Shown: piece by piece, positions 44,201 to 55,724 of the stretch
How positions within the stretch are numbered: position 1 is the stretch's first letter
Layout of the letters: each line of letters opens with the position of its first letter
Origin: Tulasnella sp. 424
Taxonomy: Eukaryota > Basidiomycota > Agaricomycetes > Cantharellales > Tulasnellaceae
Direction of reading: 5' to 3'
DNA: 64,000 nucleotides
Assembly (NCBI GenBank): GCA_019633425.1
Contig: WSUB01000002.1
Coordinates: 682,001-746,000 of the forward strand
Notes under the pieces: generated by a model
Told to the model about the DNA's origin: nothing
Seen by the model: the letters and a program-made list of their open reading frames with translations, nothing else
Database searches by the model: none
Position numbers and translations under genes: made by a program

Positions 44201-45679
44201 TCGTTCTCGTTACTGGTCAACAACCCGCGAGTATTGGACTTCGACAACAAGAGGAACTACTTCACACAGAAGCTACGCCGTCGTCCGGCCAATCGTGAGC
44301 AGTATGGGACCCTCCAAGTCAACGTTCGCAGGCAACGCGTGTTCGAGGATAGCTTCCAGCATCTGCAACGACAAAGTGGTGATCAGATCAAGTACGGCAA
44401 GCTCAGCGTCCGATTCTATGACGAAGAAGGCGTCGATGCAGGAGGAGTCACGCGAGAATGGTTCCAAATCTTGGCAAGACAAATGTTTAACCCAGATTAC
44501 GCCCTCTTCCAACCCTGCGCTGCTGATCGCCTCACTTACCAACCGAACCAAGCTTCGTGGGTGAATTCTGAGCACCTGTCATTCTTCAAATTCGTGGGAC
44601 GGATCATCGGAAAGGCGATCTTTGATGGCAGGCTGTTGGATGCCTACTTCGCTCGATCCCTCTACCGCCAGATGCTTGGCAAGCCCGTCGACTATAGGGA
44701 CGTGGAATGGGTGGACCCAGAGTACTACAAGAGTCTCGTCTGGATTCTGGAGAACGACCCGACCATTCTTGACCTGACATTCAGTGTGGAATCCAATGCG
44801 GTGAGTGCCTAGATTCCGTTCGTATCTCAGCTCGACTAATCTACGATTCCCAGTTCGGCTTGACGAAGGTGGTGCCGTTGAAGGAAGGTGGCCAAAGCAT
44901 CCCTGTAACCAACGAAAACAAGCGAGAATACGTGCAGCTGTCCGCAGAGTATCGACTGGTCCTCTCGATCAAGGAACAGATCGAAGCTTTCCTTAGTGGC
45001 TTCTATGAGATCATCCCCAAGGACCTGATTTCCATCGTACGTATTCTCGCCCGAGTCCCTCGATATCGGCTAATCATGGTTCACAGTTCAACGAACAAGA
45101 GCTCGAACTCCTGATCTCCGGTACACCAGACATCGATGTAGACGAGTGGAGGGCAGCGACCGACTACCATGGCTATACCTCTGCCGAACCTGTCATCGTC
45201 TGGTGGTGGCGAGCCCTCAAGTCCTTCAACAGGGACGAACGTGCCAAGGTCCTCAGCTTTGCTACGGGCACGTCTAAAGTTCCACTTGGTGGCTTCACAG
45301 AGCTTCAGGCAAGCAAATCACCTGATTGATATTTGCGGCTAGAGGCTGATCAATTTGACGTGGATACAGGGTGTTCAAGGTGTTCAACGGTTCTCCATTC
45401 ACAAAGCCTATGGCGATGTGGATCGTCTTCCTCAGGCACATACTTGTACGTGGCTAGGACTGTATCTTAGTTCAACCTTATTAATCAACGCTTCGCTTTA
45501 TCTTTGTACAATACAGGCTTCAACCAAAGTGAGTTTAGGCCCTCCCGCGTTAATACGTCCATTTTGATCTGACCATTTTCTCTTCAGTTGATCTACCTCA
45601 GTACACCTCTTACGAAAAGCTAAGAACACAGCTGCTACTTGCCATCAACGAAGGAGGGGAAGGTTTCGGCTTCGCGTAA
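33306..45679 (+). CDS. TOM1: Giant HECT-type E3 ubiquitin ligase (TOM1/Ptr1/HUWE1)
   Basis: Twenty-five exons join in phase to about 3656 residues. The start is [12 protein letters not shown]; the exons are 33306-33341, 33428-33724, 33794-34418 and so on, with long exons 37360-40198 and 41216-43348, and the final exon 45588-45679. Order of parts: armadillo-like N-terminal region (DUF908/DUF913 type); UBA domain ([21 protein letters not shown], about residue 1275); alanine- and Glu-rich linkers and a strongly acidic block (40540-40900); ubiquitin-binding helices ([18 protein letters not shown] and [16 protein letters not shown]); C-terminal HECT domain. HECT motifs: [41 protein letters not shown] and LPQAHTCFNQIDLP, with catalytic Cys3623. 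Known orthologues act in nuclear protein quality control, histone and ribosomal-protein turnover and mRNA export. Two microexons (40475-40484, 45517-45528) and one GC-AG intron (45309-45369) are needed. Confidence 0.96.
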
Positions 45680-48324
45680 CATTGTTATATTCTGTATCAT
45701 TCCACTTTGCATCGGTCTTGAATCCCTCTACTGTGTATCCTTGTCACTTTCTCGTCAATCTATAGCTTGATACTCCCATGCGGCTCTCGAGTCTCTGAAG
45801 ATTCAGATATCCGGTGGCTGTTCTCTGTCGGAGCAGATTTGGTATGAGACTTCGAAGCAGGACGCACTTGGTAAAGAGGGTGAGCGGAGTCCTGCACTCT
45901 CCACTGGAATCGGCCCCGACATTCATAAGACCGAAACTTTAGTGGACCTCCTCCCGGGGAAGTCGTCATCGCCAGGATACAAGCCGTTGTTTCAGAACCC
46001 GGGTCTCTCGAACATCAGAGTACTCTCAGCTAGAATCGCATCTTGCTGGGTTAGGAGTTGCCCCCCACCCTTGATGGTCGCTCCAAGTCAATCGCTGTCA
46101 CGCCAGTCTCCAAGTCGAAGTTCCGGGAGGACCGCAACACGCAGGTATTCTTTGGTATACCTCCCGTCCTTTTCCCCGTCACCCCAGACTATCAAAGTTT
46201 GCTGCAGATTCTCAGAGCCACAGCATTCCTGATGCCAAGAGGAGTTAAGACCACACGATCTCATCCGGATCATACGGGGCAACGATCGACCTTCATCAAT
46301 TGAGAGAACAAAAGAAGGTAGCTATTACCCAAGTCTGGCCGCCGAGCCACTTTGGAAGGTGCTCTTGCTGATATCGCTCTCAGGGTACGGGCAGTTTAAC
46401 CAGCGACCCAGTACCGTGGACTCGATTCGAGAGGGCTCCTAGCTTCGCATATCACATCTGAAGACTATCTCGAGTATCCTGTGCATTGTAGCCTTCCCCG
46501 AAGGCACGGATGTCGAAGAGAAGCACTGAGGCTGTCAGCGATGAGAAGCTCGCAATGCGTTCCTGCACTCCAAACGCTCGCAAATAAATGGCCCCCTTCG
46601 ACTCCAGATGACTCCCATGGAGGAACGTGCTTCGGAAGATTGCAGTGGCACCAGCAACGACTGCACCTGAAGGTCTGTGGACACAAATGAAAGCCTAGGC
46701 GTCAAATACGTAGGCGCCTATCCGGTTACTCATCGGCGAACAACAGTCCAGCCAAACGGAGACGGGAATACCGCCACTCCTTTTCCACCTTGGGCTTTTC
46801 TCACTGATTTACGCTCGTCTACTGAGGGCTATGGGTGTTGGCTCGACATACATGTCCCCCGTTTGACCTATGGTCTTTTCTTGGCAGCACGATGGGCAGT
46901 TCAAGGGTCTTGACACGCATGTTTACTATGCCATGGGCACTTCAGGGTTGATCCTACTTGATATTCGAAGTTTCAAACCCTTTTTATCTTAATGAGGTGG
47001 GCAGTAGCTTCGCATTTTTTGGCCCCTAAACCGCCGGGCTTCCCTCTCCGGGTTGTCCTCCCATGGACAGCCCCTGAACGGCCCCGATCGAGCTTATGTT
47101 ATTGGTTGAGTGTTTTCTGGGTTTGTCCAGCGATTAAGCTGGGTATCAACGCGACGGAAAGATTCGTAGCTTGAAAAGACCTTTGTAGAAACCATCACTC
47201 TCCTTCAAATACCCTACACGAACAGCTGGCATTCCAGCACCAGGGATCAATTTCTCCACATTCCATCGTTGTCTCTCCCGTCCCACCCCTTCAACTTTTG
47301 CTAAAGGACGCCCCAGATCTCCTTTACAGACATTCCACCCTCCACACGCAATATCATGTGCTTCCATATCGTTTGTCTCTAGTCTATCGATCCACCCCCA
47401 GCGAGTTTCCTCATAAAATACATTTTAGGTCACGTATCAGGACTTTACTGGCTGCGGGCATCGCGTTGTGATGTCTAGAACCTTCGTAGGTCTTAGCATA
47501 CATTATACTCGGTGTCCTTCGTGACTGCACTGATCTAACTCCATCCTAATTTCTCTTTCTATCGGATCCACACAGAGTCCCTGCTACTCGCGTAGGTGCC
47601 GATTGTCCACCAGGCATCCTGAAAACTGTCCTAGTTGCTCGGAGACGTGTATGCAGACGTAAGTTCTAGAGACCCGCTCTGGAGGCAAGAGATCTTGCAG
47701 GGGGCGCTATTCATAGACTAATTAATTCGCGCAACTTGTTTCAGGCTTGGAGAGGACGTCCACATTCTTCTAGACCCTTCCTCTGACGTCTGCCCCGATT
47801 GTGAAGAAGACTCGTCATGATGTTAGCCTTTTGTTTGCGTTGAAATGATAATACCCCCCCCCCCCCCCTTTGTTTTCTTTTCATCCGGAGCCAAATTTTT
47901 GACCGATATGCGGAGCGTGGTCGGAGCTCCACATTTAAACCTATCGGGCGCCTTCGCATAGCGGGGGTGAGTGGATCGAATCGCGGCATTCTTTCCACGG
48001 AACACCAGGCGAGCCTAAACCTTTAGCAGGCAAACCAACTTCGTAACGGCATTTGGAGACACCGGGGGGCGCCCGATAAGCCGAAGAGTCCTCGTTTGGT
48101 GGCCCGATTTACGTCGCCAGACGAGAGTTCATGGAGGTGTCTTGGACTGAACCCAGGTTTGCTGACAACGTCGAGACTGGGTGACGCAATGGCGTCAAGA
48201 AGAAAGATTGTCCGTTAGAGCTTCAGGACTATAATTTATGATCCGATTAAGCCACTTGTTTTTCCCTTCTCTGGGTGGATAAATCCGGACTAGTACTGTG
48301 GATATTGCACAGCGATGATCATTA
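45680..48324. other. Long intergenic region without intact gene
   Basis: 2.6 kb between the 3' ends of TOM1 (+) and the HAD gene (-). Open frames reach only about 70-100 codons and are interrupted in every frame. Stretches at 45942-46303 and 46677-46913 read like fragments of protein (for example DRNTQVFFGIPPVLFPVTPDY), so a decayed gene is possible, but I cannot assign a family. A 15-base C tract is at 47854-47868. No repeats shared with the rest of the window were noticed. Confidence 0.5.
47854..47868. repeat. Homopolymer C(15) tract
   Basis: Fifteen consecutive C residues between ATA and TTTG. Such tracts are prone to slippage and to sequencing-length error; no coding frame crosses it convincingly. 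Confidence 0.9.
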
Positions 48325-49392
48325 TCACTGGCTTCTTAATACGTAGGAAACAACTTCGCCGAGACTCTCGGCCATTCGAACTGTTGTGACATCCTTTTCA
48401 GAAACCTGGCGACCTATAACCTTGACCCCGGGTCGCCTCAAGAGGATAGAATCCAGTCCCGCATCCAGCGCTCCGAAGTAGTCCCTTTCGGTTCAGCAGG
48501 TGAGACATAAGAGGGTGGCAAACAGCAGGCAGGCATCATTGACTTACGCGTCGAGCTCATCTCCAACGTGCAGGATAGTTGCCGGCTCACCAGCGGTCGA
48601 CTTGGATGCGGGCGCGAGACCTTCGATACCGGCTCGGCGGCAAGCCACCTCCCACAGCACAGGAGAAGGTTTCTCCACCTTCTCCTCTTCACTTAGAACA
48701 ATCGGAGCATCGAAATATGAGAGCACTCCTAAGTCGGCGAGAACATCTCCTGTGGAAGTCGTGGCGATAAGTTACAGCTCCATCCCACTTCTGAACGGCA
48801 ACTAACGCATTCTTCCGTCTGTATTACTGACCAAACCAATATGTACTCCAGCTTCTTTCAGAGCATCAACTGTGATGATTTAAAAGGATCAGGACTGTTC
48901 CGCTAGTTCGGGAGCGGGAATGCTACCGACAGGCCTCAATGACATCTTGGAATAATACATAGCCTTCTTTTGATCCAAACACGTTGAGAAGATGATAGGT
49001 CATTTGGGGTAGATGCTTATTAACATCTATGCGAAAATTGCAATCAGCGACAGTGAGAGAAGAAGTCTAATCGATACCGTTTGCGTCAGCGCCAGCTTTC
49101 AGCGCAGTTCTCCTGATGACCTCGGACCACCATGAATCTTTCCCCCCTTCGTATGCTGGTTTCAACACCTGAACTTCCTTCAGGGCTTATGTGTGGAGAG
49201 ATCTCGTGAGCAACTATACGACATTGATCCGAATAGCCCACCTTCGGCGAATGCGGTCGCTACTGCGGACTCCGGGACAGCCGTGGATACGTGAGAGTTG
49301 ATGACTTTGGAATACTGAGCAGCAATGGGCCGCCGAGGCTTCACAATGGTGAAAAGCGCATCGAAGAATACGGTGTGTATTTTCGGCGACAT
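48325..49392 (-). CDS. HAD-superfamily hydrolase (HDHD3-like)
   Basis: Six exons (49392-49242, 49185-49078, 49026-48931, 48869-48807, 48749-48548, 48484-48325) encode 259 residues. HAD motifs are in order: I FFDALFTIV (nucleophile Asp), II LVSNTD, III EKPSPVLWEVA (Lys), IV HVGDELDADYFGALDAG. Motif I reads D-A-L-F-T instead of the common DxDxT, so the usual general acid/base Asp is replaced by Leu. The cap-domain region PAYEGGKDSWWSEVIRRTA is typical of this basidiomycete group. The enzyme is probably soluble; the substrate is unknown. The start codon lies only 55 bp after the stop codon of USE1 on the same strand. Confidence 0.88.
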
Positions 49393-49447
49393 CAGTGGAG
49401 TAGAAAATGTCTGATCTCACGAACACGAGAATACAACGTGGCATAAC

Positions 49448-50494
49448 TTAAGTGAGACGTATAATGAAAAACATGGCAATCCAGGCAACAATAACGCAGG
49501 CAATCGCAGTGACCACCATCCAGGTCGTACTCCCACTCTTTCCGCGGTGGTCCCGTAACCTTACACGTTCCTTCGTCATCGTGTCGAGGTTGGTTTCCAG
49601 TTTCACGCCAGCATCCTCCATAACGTCTTTCTCCTTGGAAATAGAATTGGCTAGGTGCAGGGCATTGAGTTTGAGCTGCCGGCCCATTTGAGCCAGCTGG
49701 TCGGCCAACTCTTCCTGGGTATCCAGAGAGGCCGTGAGGAAGGCGGGCTGGGCAGGAAGAGTCGATTTCCTGGATGGAGGGGCGGGCCGACTCTCGTATG
49801 GGGGTGGACGTTCCGACTGTAAGGTTTTTTCGGGGGTTTCCGAGGAAGGAGACTCAACCCGCTCCACCGGGAGCAAAGAGGGAGGGGGGCTCTGCCTCGG
49901 TGCTGGGGACTTTTCACTCTCGTCAAGAAGCAGTTCTGCTTCTGGTAAAACAGGCTGAGATTCGGTGCTCCTTTTAGGAGGAGTGCTCTTTGGAATCTTC
50001 ATAGAAGCTAGGAGCGAGGGTGGCCGAGGAGGGGTTCTTTCGAGTCGCTATGGTGTGGAAACGTCCACTCAGTTCGTTTGGTTCCCGCCATTAAGTCATC
50101 AATTAACGCACATCTCTCGCGCTTTCAACCACTACTTGCATTCTATCCAGTTTTTGCTTAAGGTCATCGTACGAGCCTCCTATAGCGGACCTGCGGCAGT
50201 CGGTTGGCCAAACTGAGATAATGGAAGAAGAGGATACACCCACTCTTTGACCTTGTCCAACAATTCCACGGCATGTTGAATCGTCTATGGGATGGCTGGT
50301 TAAGCTTGGTGCAATCGTGTCCATGAGTCTGTGGCACCCACAGTCTGCGTCGACGTTGCTTTCAACCACGCGGAATGTCTGTCTGACCCCTTCGGTAGGA
50401 AAGACTCGCTGAGAACGACTGGCTCAAGATTATTGACTATTCTGTATAGGTTTATGCGATCATGGTTGAGTTGGTCGAGGGAGTGGAAGGCCAT
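49448..50494 (-). CDS. USE1: SNARE protein USE1 (ER-Golgi retrograde transport)
   Basis: Four exons (50494-50342, 50284-50244, 50190-50112, 50047-49448) give 290 residues. The C-terminal ~110 residues are diagnostic: a SNARE-like helix (TQEELADQLAQMGRQLKLNALHLANSISKEKDVMEDAG and LETNLDTMTKERVRLRDH) followed by one C-terminal transmembrane anchor (TTWMVVTAIACVIVAWIAMFFIIRLT). The N-terminal part is helical (QHAVELLDKVKE, YDDLKQKLDRMQVVVESARDV), then Pro/Ser-rich. In yeast Use1 works at the ER with Ufe1, Sec20 and Sec22 in fusion of COPI vesicles. An in-frame upstream Met at 50584 would overlap the VPS8 coding start, so 50494 was chosen. The short exons 2 and 3 are less certain than the last. 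Confidence 0.87.
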
Positions 50495-50572
50495 GTGCTG
50501 TCTGGTGGTTGCTGACGTTGTAACTTGAGGAGCTGACCGTGGGAATAGTAGACGGCGTTTGGAATTTCGACC
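50495..50572. promoter_or_regulatory. 78-bp divergent promoter, USE1 / VPS8
   Basis: Only 78 bp separate the chosen start codons of two membrane-traffic genes. Both leaders and both core promoters must overlap here or extend into the coding sequences. Confidence 0.55.
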
Positions 50573-53500
50573 ATGCCGAAGCAATCCTCTGCATCATCGG
50601 TCCGCTCAGCAAGTACTTTACGCGTTCGAGACGACGAACGAAGTACACTACGGGGATCTTCACCTCCACATGATGGTGACTCTCCTGACGATGACGGCCA
50701 GCAGTTCGCCCTTACCGCAGAAGATTACGCCTCTCGGCGAGACTCCATTCTCAACGATGAGGCCGAGGCCGAGGAGGACGATGACGACGACGAATTTGTC
50801 TACACTGGCGTGGATGCCGTGAACTCCGGAGATTACGGTGCACAACTCGCCGAGGCATTGGGAGAGGACGCCGCGGATTTAGAAGAAGAGCCCGCAGCGG
50901 ACGACGAGGAGCCTCCAGCGGGCCGCAGCTTCCGCTTTGTCGCTGCCGAGGACACGGTAATTCAAATTCGTAGTTTTTCGAAGCATTTTCTCTGACGTTC
51001 TGCCCACAGAATGATGTTTGGTCTGATCAAGCGTCTGAGCTACCGAGCAAGACCCCTGACAGCACATTTGTTACAAGGTTCCAACCATCTATGGAAATAT
51101 CTGAGCCCAATCCAACACCAACGCGTCGATACCTTCATCCAACTGTTTCACGGCTCCGATCAATTCCTCAGCAAGTCTCCCAGCTCCCCTCTTCATCCAG
51201 CGTTGCCACGCTTCGCTCGACAACAGGGTTGGCCGTTTCACCTTCGCCCTCGCATTTCTCCGCCATATCCAGAGCGCCATCATACGCTGACGATCAAAGC
51301 GTCTCTGGGACATCAGAACAGCACGCATCCGATAGCGACGCCGATACGAAGCCAATTAAGACTAAGGACGCCTTCCGATGGACGGAGTTGAAGGTCGTTT
51401 CCGACTATATATTCCAAACTACGGCACAAAAAGCGTCCGCTGTACTAGGAACGTCTTGGGGTACACCCACAGTCATGGCAGCCAATGGTTTTATCTGCGT
51501 TGGCACGGACCGCGGGCTTGTGGTCGTCTTCGACTTCCGCCAGCAGTTCAAGTGTATTTGTGGGTCCGAGGCGTCTAGTAAGTGTTGCCGCCGATTCCAG
51601 ACGGGACAAACTTACCAACACATGATCTTTTTCAGCCGAACAATTGGGCGCTGTAACTGCGTTGGCGCTTTCGTATGATCACACGTTCGTGGCCGTAGGG
51701 TACTCCTCAGGACACATCAATCTCTATGAGATTATGCGGCCTCAAAACCCGGTGCGATCGGTCCCGCCTACCACTTTGGCTGCCGTGTTAGCTGGTCGGA
51801 AAGAGGGGCACCTCCCTGGTTCCCCTGTGACACAAATCGGCTTTGTTGCCACTAGACACACAGCCATTGTATCCGCAGATGACTCTGGCTTGGCATTTTA
51901 CCACAGTCTTGGGAAGGTGCTATTCGTTGAAGCCAACGATGTCCTTCGAATTCTTGGCAAATATCCGGAGGACTCCATAGTACCCGCCAAGGAATCAAAA
52001 GCTCCCGTAGAGCCTCCTACACCTATCACTCCTGCCACGCCAGTACAGAGGGACTTTATATCAAATCCCCTTGGACGGCCGTTGCAAAAACGATCCCCAA
52101 GTGCAATCCTCGCCATGGCTCCCCTTCCCCTCGGAACGTCTCCTCATCCCACCGACAACTATAACCTAATAGCGCTTCTCACGCCTGTCAAACTTGTTGT
52201 TGTTGGTCTCAGACCAACACCGCGGACATGGTTCAGGAAACATCGCCCACTACTCGACGAGACTGAAACAGAGGCGGCGAACGCAACTTCAAGATGGCGT
52301 GGATGTGTTGCATGGTATCCGTCGGTGGTGATGAGCTCGACGGGCGAAGTTCCTTCGGCCGGAAAGCTGGCCGAGACCAAATCGGGTCGCCACAAAGGGC
52401 AAGAGGTGGAAGCATCAGACCGACCTCCGTCAACACCAACGCTGGCCTATTCCTGGGATCGAAACGTCCGGTTGCTCAGGGCCCGTGAAGAGGTTGTTAA
52501 GCAGTCTGTCGAGGATAAGAAGGTTGGCGGTGGAAAAAAGAAGGTTGTTGACGTTGGTCAAGTGATACTTGAGGAGGCTGGGACCTGGCAGACAGAAGCG
52601 GACGTAATGGCGATGCAATGGTTAAACGCAAATGTACGTCGTATCTTCTTTGCCGCCTGCCGTACCTTCTAATCGCTGATTGGTACTTTTTTTCCCCCCT
52701 TTTCAAGCAACTAATCGTATTGACGTCGAGCCACCTCGAGGTGTACGATATTCGGTCTTCCACGCTAGTTGAACGTACATCCATGACAGCGTCGTCTCTT
52801 ACATCACTCCATCTACCGTCGGCAGACGGAGCCGACCTCCGAGTATCTCATAGCCTGCGTGTCTACAAGGGAAAGCTCTTCGTCCTGGTATGCCTCCCAA
52901 TGCCAATACCGGCGGCAGTTTGACTAACTTTGCTTTGGCAGGGCCGGCAATACCTACGCGTAGGAACCCTCCTCTCGTGGGCCGACCGGATCCTGGCGTT
53001 TGTCGAAGATGGAGACTTCCTCAGCGCGATTGACCTTACCCGTGCCTATTACACTGGAAACGCTCCTGGGAATAAAAACGGGCTCCCGGAGGATCCGAGT
53101 CTCCTTCGTGAGCTTGTGGGCAGGAAGCTTCGTGATCTCATGGTCGCTTCCGCGGCATATGCATTCTCAGAGGACCGCATGACAGACCGGACACACTTTA
53201 CGCCGGATGGGAGAGGAGTGGATAGAACTTCTCTATTTGAGGGGCTCGTGGTCAGCTGTATAAATGCAGCCCTCGCTCTCGACGACTACGATTTCCTCTA
53301 CGAAAACCTCTACGAGAGGTACGAGTCATCTGGCATCACCTCCATCTTCCTCCGGCAAATGGAGCCATTCATTCTCGACTCTTCACTACGTATGGTTCCC
53401 ACATATATCGCACAGCAGCTCATCGCGATGCACGGAGAGAGGGGAGAATACGACGCCGCGGAGAAGGTGATATGGCATTTGGATCCCTTGCACCTCGACA

Positions 53501-55662
53501 GCAATCAAGCGCTCAAGCTCTGTCAGCAGTATGAGCTGTGGGATGCCATGATATATGTCTACACACTTGTCCTGCAGGACTTCGTCAGTCCATTTGTCGA
53601 ATTGCTGGGACTCGTCCGCAAGGTCCGGCAGCAAGCGCTCAACCGCTCCGTCAGAGGCATGACACGTAGAGACAGTGATTCCGCCGACTCGGTGGTGGAG
53701 CGTCTAGTACCGAAGGCGTACAAGGCGTGTTCTTATCTCGAAAGTGTCCTCTCGGGTCTCACCTACCCCAGCCAGGAGGCGCTGCCAGATGGACTAGCAG
53801 GGACGGCAAAGAAAGATGTGTATCACTTCCTTTTCTCCGGCCATTCGGTCTTTTGGCCCCATGGACCTGGCGGAAAACTTGTTTTAACCGCCGATTATGA
53901 GGGAGGAGCCGAGCCAACATATCCCTATCTCCGCCTCCTCTTACGGTTTGACGCCGAAGCCTTTCTAAATGCCCTCGACATCGCATTCGAAGATTCCTAC
54001 CTAAACGACTCGCCTCAAGGCATCAGCAGACAAGCCATTACCAACATCCTTCTGAAGCTTGTTTCTCCAGAAGAGTCCATATCACCAGACCTTTCCTCCA
54101 GCGACATCACATTCATTCGGATCTTCGTGTCGCGCAACGTTCCCAAGTACCCACAGTTCATTGAAATTCCTCCGACCGCCCAACAAAACCTTCTTATCGG
54201 ACTGGCCACGGACCGTGACTTGTCAACGCGAGAGGACCGGCAATTAGCGGCGGAGTTCCTCCTGTCCGCCTATACTCCGCACAGCCGAGACCAGCTGGTG
54301 GAGTTCTTTGAACAGGCTGGATTCTATCGCATATTGCGGTCGTGGTACCGATCCGATCGCGAATGGCCCTCCTTATTCATGACCTACGTGCGGGACCCGG
54401 ATGTTCTGCCTGACGAACTTTTCGGCAGCATAAGCAGCCTCCTTCACGTAGCGATGCGGTCGGAGAAAGGGGTTTTGCCGCCGGAGCTCACATCAGTCGT
54501 AGTTGACACCCTCCCGCAACTCCTCGAACACGGCCTCACCGCAACCGCGTCCATGATCGACCGTTTCTTCCCCGACTACCATTCTACCGCCCTTCAAGCG
54601 CTGGGGTCAGGCGAGACCTACAAGCAGTTTGTTTACCTTCGGGCGCTGGTTGAACCAGTTCCCAAGGCAGAGTCTCCTGACACATCGCGTCAACCAGAAA
54701 AGGCGTCTAGACACCTCGACCACACCAGCAGAAGTCTCTACCTCCGGCTTCTATGTCAGTATGATCCGGCCGCGTTGATTCCGCTATTGCAACGATTACC
54801 AGACGACTATTACGATCCTTCTGAAGTCGTAGAAGAGGTCGAAGCTTCTGGGATCCATGACGTCACAGTGTGGTTACTCGATCGCGAAGGCAAAGTTGGG
54901 GATGCGTTTGCCAAAGTAGAATCGCAGAGTCGCCTTGCGGGGTTAAGACTTGCCGACATGTTAGCTTCGACTCAGTCCGAAGAACAGTGTCAACGTGTCG
55001 TCGGGCAACAAACCAGACTAGTCGAAATGGGAACAAAGCTTTGTCGCCGCCATTCCTCGTCGAAGCCTGTGAGCGGGTTGACGCCTGAGGACATGTGGTT
55101 CAAGCTCCTGGAGAGCCAGATCGAAATGGTACAATCAGTTGCCTCAGCTGTGGTGAACCCATCACAAGACGTGCAAGGCGAGCACTCGCTTCTGGCTGAT
55201 AAAGTCCTGACCGAGCTGCGGGCCCTCTTGCAAGGCACCTTCACTCAACTACTCTCTAATTCGACATCGGCCGACGTTTCATTCCCTCGCCTTTTCAAGC
55301 GTTTAGTCGACTCTACGTCCGCGTCTCGTACTTCAACAAAAGGCCTCTACACCGAATTCCGGCTGATCTTGACGGGGATGTTGGATTCCTACCGTTCCGA
55401 GGGCGACTTCCTCACACTCAACAACCGCTTGATCCAGCAGGATTTACATGGGGTAATTGCGGAAGGAGTGAAAGCTCGTTCTCGGGGTTGGCGACCGAAG
55501 AATGCGGACTGCACCCAATGCGATAAAGCGCCCGTTCCAAATTCGCCGCCCCCTAACGACTCCGATGCCGCCCATGGTGCTCTTCCTCCTCTCAGGATTT
55601 TCCGGTCAGGTGTAATTTGTCATTCTCGGTGTCATGGTGCTCGAGCATCATTAAACGCATGA
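50573..55662 (+). CDS. VPS8: VPS8, CORVET tethering-complex subunit
   Basis: Five exons (50573-50956, 51010-51577, 51636-52633, 52708-52887, 52942-55662) give 1616 residues. After an acidic, disordered N-terminus (DDDDDEFVYTGVDAVNSGDYG) a beta-propeller region contains GAVTALALSYDHTFVAVGYSSG, HINLYEI, AGRKEGHLPGSPVTQIGF and TAIVSADDSGLAFYHSLGKVLF, the hallmark of Vps8. The long last exon encodes alpha-solenoid sequence (LLSWADRILAFVEDGDFLSAIDLTRAYY onward). It ends with a RING-H2-like remnant: CTQCDKAPV and ICHSRCHG. Vps8 is the Rab5-binding subunit of CORVET and acts in early-endosome fusion. Its stop codon is 62 bp from the convergent ADE6 stop. Confidence 0.95.
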
Positions 55663-55724
55663 TATATAAACAGTTTGCACTACCATAACAGTAAATCTAT
55701 CCTTTGTACAGTCTTCTAAATGTT

